In this document: one piece after another, positions 24,761 to 28,357 of the stretch | How positions within the stretch are numbered: position 1 is the first letter of the stretch | Layout of the letters: each line of letters opens with the position of its first letter | NCBI GenBank assembly: GCA_964563495.1 | Contig: CAZLYK010000066.1 | Span: 1-28,357, forward strand | Source of the DNA: CAZLYK01 sp964563495 | GTDB taxonomy: Bacteria > Acidobacteriota > Blastocatellia > RBC074 | DNA: 28,357 nucleotides | Direction of reading: 5' to 3' | Position numbers and translations under genes: made by a program | Notes under the pieces: generated by a model | Told to the model about the DNA's origin: nothing | The model's input: only the letters and a program-made list of their open reading frames with translations | The model's database searches: none

Positions 24761-25347
24761 TTTTTCAACAGTTAAAAAAATCTATTGTAATTAGACAAAA
24801 TAAAGAGTATGGTTTTGGCGTTAATCTGGTGCCACTAACTCAAGCTTTTAAGTGATAGATTGATTAACATTTAATGGTTAGATATAGACCCTGAACTACT
24901 AATATAATAACTAGCTTGAGGCGATTGAAGGGCATCGATCAATACGCCTCGACGATTGTAATTTTGTTTTCTTGTCTAGACTGATAAGCAATGGTAGCGC
25001 TTTTAGCCAGGCGCTAACAGCCATCACTCTCGAATATCTCTTTTCTTTTTCCAGGGTCAAATAGAGGATTCATGCTCGTCCTGAGGTTGCTTATGCTTGG
25101 CCGCGATCGGGTTTGTGCGTAACCGTGTCTTTGTGGAGGCGCAAGCCGATCAGTTACCGCCGGCGTAAGTGGGGAGAGGTGTATTTTATCGAGCAGCTCT
25201 ATTTGCAGCAGTGTTCAATTGAAACAAGCTGACATACCCCGTCTTCGATAGCTCGTCATATCTAACCTTCGCCAATCAAGTAAGACAATTCATCAATTGC
25301 AAGATTAATAGCTGCCTGCGTGGAGCAGTGAGCTAAGGAGGAACGAT
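24761..25347 (+). other. AT-rich intergenic region and leader of the multicopper oxidase gene
   Basis: About 590 nt with no coding frame of note. Its left half is clearly more AT-rich than the rest of the window. It holds a perfect TATAAT at 24903-24908 without a good -35, a stem-loop formed by GAGGCG-ATTGA and TCAATACGCCTC near 24917-24951, and a hairpin TAGCGC-N10-GCGCTA at about 24995-25016. The 12-mer GCCAGGCGCTAA at 25006-25017 also occurs in the leader of the giant surface protein gene (13341-13352). A good SD sequence AAGGAGG (25335-25341) precedes the start codon. Confidence 0.5.
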
Positions 25348-27348
25348 ATGCTGACAAGAAGGCTTTTCCTGAAGGGGATGGGTATGACCGGGGCGGGATT
25401 GTTTCTTACCATGAGGGGAGACGTCCCACGTATTTTTGCGGCGCCGCTGGTCAACGGAGTTACTCTGGATCCGGCAACGATCCCGAAGTATGGCACCCCG
25501 CTGGTCATTCCGCCATCGATGCCGCAGACCAGCATGATCAAGGTGAAGGGCGGAAAGAACATCGACTACTATGAGATCGCCGTCAGGCAATTTCAGCAGC
25601 AGATATTACCCGCCGGGTGGCCGAAAACAACGGTTTGGGGTTATGGTTCCGTCAATCATCCATCGACATTCAATTATCCTGCCTTCACACTTGAGGCCAA
25701 ATGGAGATCGGCCGTTCGGGTCAAATGGATTAACGAACTCAAGGATGCAAGCGGCAATTATCTTCCGCACTTGCTGCCGGTGGACCAGACTCTCCATTGG
25801 GCCAACCCTCCCGGGGGAATCATGCACCGTGATCACGAAGGGCATGATCCGGCGCCCTACACCGGGCCGGTGCCGCTCGTCACGCACGTCCACGGCGCCC
25901 ACACTACCGACGAGAGCGACGGTTATGCCGAGGCCTGGTACCTGCCCAACGCCGTCAATATCCCGGCCGGGTATGCGAGGACCGGCACCTGGTATGACAC
26001 ATTTAAAAATGAGTTTTTCCTGGAGAAGGGGGTGCGTTGGTCGACGGGTTCAGCTATTTTCCAATACCCCAATGATCAGGCTGCAGCGACCTTGTGGTAT
26101 CACGATCATACCTTGGGGATGACGCGCAGCAACGTTTATGCCGGGCCGGCGGGTTTCTATCTGATCCGCGGAGGGCCGGGCGACGCTGTCGGTGGGGTGC
26201 TGCCGGGGCCGGCTGCGAAGTACGGGGATAATCCGAACAAGAAGTATTTTGAGATTCCGATCGCCATTCAGGACAGGGCTTTCAAACTGGATGGATCGCT
26301 CTTCTATCCGAACACCAGGGAATTCTTTGATGGATTTGCCGGGCCCTATAAGCCGGATATGTCCAGTGACGTTTCGCCGATCTGGAATCCGGAGTTTTTC
26401 GGCGACACGATGGTAGTCAATGGCAAGACCTGGCCATCGCTCAAGGTCGAGCCCCGGCGATATCGTTTTCGTCTGCTCAATGGTTGTAACTCGCGCTTTT
26501 TGATTTTGAAGATGGTGACAAATGCAACCGTCAGGCCGGGTGTGCCGGCTCTGCCGTTCTGGCAGATCGGCGCCGAGGGCGGGTTCCTGCCGGCGCCGGT
26601 TCAGCTCAATCAGCTGCTCATGTCGCCGGCCGAGCGCGCCGATGTGATCGTCGATTTCACCGGCCTGCCGGTGGGAACAGAAATCTTTCTGATCAACGAG
26701 GGGCCGGATGAACCTTTTGGCGGCGGAATTGCCGGGACGGATTTTCCGTTTGCCGATCCCAATTCGACCGGCCAGGTCATGAAATTTAAGATCACGGCCT
26801 TGACCGGAGCGGACGGCACGACTCCGCCGGCGCTGCTGACACTTCCAGCCAAGACGCCGCTCGGTCTTCCGTCTGTGACGCGCCAGGTCTCGCTCAATGA
26901 AGCGACTTCAGCCCTGCCCTTCGGCGGGCCGATCGCGGCATTGTTGGGCACAGTCGACAATCCGGGACCCGGCGCTTCGGGTAATCCATTGAAGTGGGAT
27001 CTCGGCATCAACCCGATCACCGAGAACCCCGCGGTCGGTGCGACTGAGGTTTGGGAGATCTATAATTTCACGGTCGATGCTCACCCGATACACATTCATG
27101 AGGTGCAATTTGAGGTGGTCAACCGTGAGATCATAGGAGGAGCCGCGAGGCTGCCCGAAACCTGGGAAGCCGGGTTCAAGGATACGGTCATTGCTTATCC
27201 GGGAGAGATCACCCGGATCAAGGCTAGATTCGACTACCCGGGTCTATTTGTCTGGCATTGCCATATAGTCGAACACGAGGACAATGAAATGATGCGTTCG
27301 TTTACTGTTGGACCAATGCCTACACTGATCATCGTCCCGAATCCTTAA
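25348..27348 (+). CDS. Tat-exported multicopper oxidase (CotA/bilirubin oxidase-like)
   Basis: A copper enzyme of 666 residues that oxidises phenolic or metal substrates with reduction of oxygen to water. The N-terminus has a twin-arginine signal (TRRLFLKG, then a short hydrophobic stretch). All four copper-binding blocks are intact: HVHGAH (H180, H182), WYHDHT (H252, H254), HPIHIHE (H579, H582, H584) and HCHIVEHEDNEMM (H637 to M648, the Cys-His-Met type 1 site with axial Met). The HCHxxEHEDxxMM form and the overall order resemble CotA laccases and bilirubin oxidases, though this protein is longer, partly through an insert near residues 480-560. The gene stands alone, with repeats on both sides, and no copper chaperone or exporter is nearby. 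Substrate unknown. Confidence 0.94.
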   Translation: MLTRRLFLKGMGMTGAGLFLTMRGDVPRIFAAPLVNGVTLDPATIPKYGTPLVIPPSMPQTSMIKVKGGKNIDYYEIAVRQFQQQILPAGWPKTTVWGYGSVNHPSTFNYPAFTLEAKWRSAVRVKWINELKDASGNYLPHLLPVDQTLHWANPPGGIMHRDHEGHDPAPYTGPVPLVTHVHGAHTTDESDGYAEAWYLPNAVNIPAGYARTGTWYDTFKNEFFLEKGVRWSTGSAIFQYPNDQAAATLWYHDHTLGMTRSNVYAGPAGFYLIRGGPGDAVGGVLPGPAAKYGDNPNKKYFEIPIAIQDRAFKLDGSLFYPNTREFFDGFAGPYKPDMSSDVSPIWNPEFFGDTMVVNGKTWPSLKVEPRRYRFRLLNGCNSRFLILKMVTNATVRPGVPALPFWQIGAEGGFLPAPVQLNQLLMSPAERADVIVDFTGLPVGTEIFLINEGPDEPFGGGIAGTDFPFADPNSTGQVMKFKITALTGADGTTPPALLTLPAKTPLGLPSVTRQVSLNEATSALPFGGPIAALLGTVDNPGPGASGNPLKWDLGINPITENPAVGATEVWEIYNFTVDAHPIHIHEVQFEVVNREIIGGAARLPETWEAGFKDTVIAYPGEITRIKARFDYPGLFVWHCHIVEHEDNEMMRSFTVGPMPTLIIVPNP

Positions 27349-27357
27349 AAGGGGTGG

Positions 27358-27417
27358 ATAGACATCAGGATTGACCGGGTTTTGACAGAATAAAAACCCG
27401 GTCAATCCTGTCTATTT
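27358..27417. repeat. Hairpin repeat copy 7, compact
   Basis: Perfect 18-bp stem CAGGATTGACCGGGTTTT (27366-27383) with 27393-27410 and a 9-nt loop. The outer ends ATAGAC and TCTAT also pair, except for a 2-nt insertion (AT, 27364-27365) on the left. It lies 9 nt after the stop codon of the multicopper oxidase and 28 nt before mutM. Confidence 0.9.
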
Positions 27418-27445
27418 AACCGGGATTCGTGATACACATTCAGGC

Positions 27446-28279
27446 ATGCCTGAACTACCGGAAGTCGAAATGGTTGCGCGGCGTCTGCGCGATTTGATCG
27501 CCGGCCGCGCATTCGTCAAAGCCCGGCTGCTGCGTCCGGGGTTGGCGCCGGAAAATCCGCCGCGCCAGTTCGCCGGCTGGCTCAAGGGGGCGCGGGTCGA
27601 TGAGGTCTCACGCCGCGGCAAACACATCCTTACCCATCTTTCGAACGGCCGTACACTGATCACTCATTTAAGGATGACCGGAAGGTTTCTCTATCTCGGT
27701 CAGGATGAAGAGAACGTTCCCCACACCCACGCGATCTTCTGGCTGGACAACCGGCGAAAGCTGCTCTTCGCCGATCAGCGTCACTTCGGGATGATGATGA
27801 TCGTCAAAACGGGTGAGTTGAGTGAGGTCGAGCCGCTGCGCAAGCTGGCGCCCGAACCATTCGATCCGGCATTTACGGATCAATATCTGGTGGAGAGGTT
27901 GAAGCGGAGCGGGCAGGCGATCAAGCTTTTCCTGCTCGACCAGACGAGAGTCGTCGGGCTGGGCAACATCTACGCTTCTGAAGCGCTCCACCGGGCGGGG
28001 ATCGATCCGAGGCTGCCGGCGAATCGTCTCTCGCGGCGGCGGGCGGCCGTTTTAAGGCGCGAGCTGATCGAAGTTTTACGCGAGGCGATCGAGACCGGCA
28101 GCAAACTCGAGACCGACCCGCGCGAAGTATACGGCAGGTATGGCGAGGGCGCTTTCGCAGATAATTGGAAGGTCTACGACCGGGAGGGGCAGCCCTGTTT
28201 TATTTGCCTGGCTCCGATCCGGCGCTTCACACAGGGCGCTCGCTCGACTTATTATTGCCCTCGATGTCAGAGCGGGTAA
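27446..28279 (+). CDS. mutM: Formamidopyrimidine-DNA glycosylase (Fpg/MutM)
   Basis: A base-excision repair enzyme that removes oxidised purines such as 8-oxoguanine and cleaves the abasic strand. At 277 residues it has the normal size. The catalytic N-terminus MPELPEVE is intact (P2, E3), as are K59 (RRGKHILTHL), M77 (THLRMTGRF), the helix-two-turn-helix QTRVVGLGNIYASEALHRAG and the C-terminal zinc finger with C251, C254, C271 and C274 (CFICLAP, then RSTYYCPRCQ). The HLRMTG and FADQRHFG segments and the zinc finger set it apart from Nei-type enzymes. Only a weak AGG precedes the ATG. It is a single gene bracketed by hairpin repeat copies 7 and 8. Its stop TAA shares bases with copy 8. Confidence 0.96.
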   Translation: MPELPEVEMVARRLRDLIAGRAFVKARLLRPGLAPENPPRQFAGWLKGARVDEVSRRGKHILTHLSNGRTLITHLRMTGRFLYLGQDEENVPHTHAIFWLDNRRKLLFADQRHFGMMMIVKTGELSEVEPLRKLAPEPFDPAFTDQYLVERLKRSGQAIKLFLLDQTRVVGLGNIYASEALHRAGIDPRLPANRLSRRRAAVLRRELIEVLREAIETGSKLETDPREVYGRYGEGAFADNWKVYDREGQPCFICLAPIRRFTQGARSTYYCPRCQSG

Positions 28280-28357
28280 ATAGACAGGATTAACAGGATT
28301 TTGACAGGATTACAGCGGTTTTCAGGTTCGTGCGTCCTGTCAGACGCACGACCGTCA
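28278..28357. repeat. Hairpin repeat copy 8, cut by the window end
   Basis: Begins AATAGACAGGATTAACAGGA directly on the mutM stop codon and continues as tandem ACAGGATT-type units. An inner hairpin CGTGCGTC-CTGTCA-GACGCACG lies near the end. The right outer arm, if present, is outside the window. Confidence 0.8.

Noticed and set aside
2901..28357. CRISPR array from the repeated ACAGGATT units
   Set aside because: Copies are kilobases apart, with genes between them, have no regular spacers, and there are no cas genes.

Overview
This window reads as a GC-rich chromosomal scaffold from a Gram-negative soil or water bacterium, most likely Acidobacteriota (Blastocatellia-like). That placement is inferred from a combination of features: a seven-repeat SBBP propeller protein with a dockerin-like DVAPRP/DWVQxGRF module, giant secreted putative-Ig (He_PIG) and DUF11 proteins, an outer-membrane-type envelope gene set, and a recurring AATAGACAGGAT intergenic repeat. 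No rRNA, tRNA, CRISPR array, phage gene or transposase gene was seen. Two runs of exactly 100 N (5150-5249, 20647-20746) are assembly placeholders inside repetitive genes. Each one makes a single gene look like two frames.

Layout. 17-2902: SBBP propeller protein with dockerin-like and cohesin-like modules. 3451-7037: cohesin-like plus putative-Ig repeat protein, spanning the first gap. 7117-8487 (minus): sigma-54-dependent response regulator. 8644-11269: three overlapping genes, DUF4870 membrane protein, MoxR ATPase and DUF58 protein. 11358-12968 (minus): PBP4-type D-Ala-D-Ala carboxypeptidase. 13449-20039: 2196-residue multidomain surface protein. 20169-20411: 5'-truncated zinc-ribbon/membrane gene remnant. 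20551-24493: five co-directional genes (Gln-rich secreted protein, cupin, SYLF-domain protein, TPR-like protein, LolA-like protein) behind a consensus sigma-54 promoter. 25348-27348: Tat-exported multicopper oxidase. 27446-28279: formamidopyrimidine-DNA glycosylase mutM.

The most striking structure is a family of eight intergenic elements (2901, 7036, 11276, 12998, 20055, 24719, 27358, 28278). Most are long, near-perfect inverted repeats with a shared AATAGACAGGAT terminus but different inner stems. Seven of the eight lie at the 3' ends of transcription units, and in five genes the stop codon lies within or overlaps the terminus of the repeat. They cut the window into transcription-unit-sized segments and probably act as terminators or mRNA 3' ends. 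One copy abuts a gene that has lost its start.

Functionally the window is dominated by exported and envelope proteins: three giant repeat proteins, cell-wall maturation (PBP4, MoxR/DUF58), a sigma-54-linked envelope cluster and a periplasmic copper oxidase. The sigma-54 regulator and the sigma-54 promoter are on the same fragment, but a regulatory link between them is only inferred.
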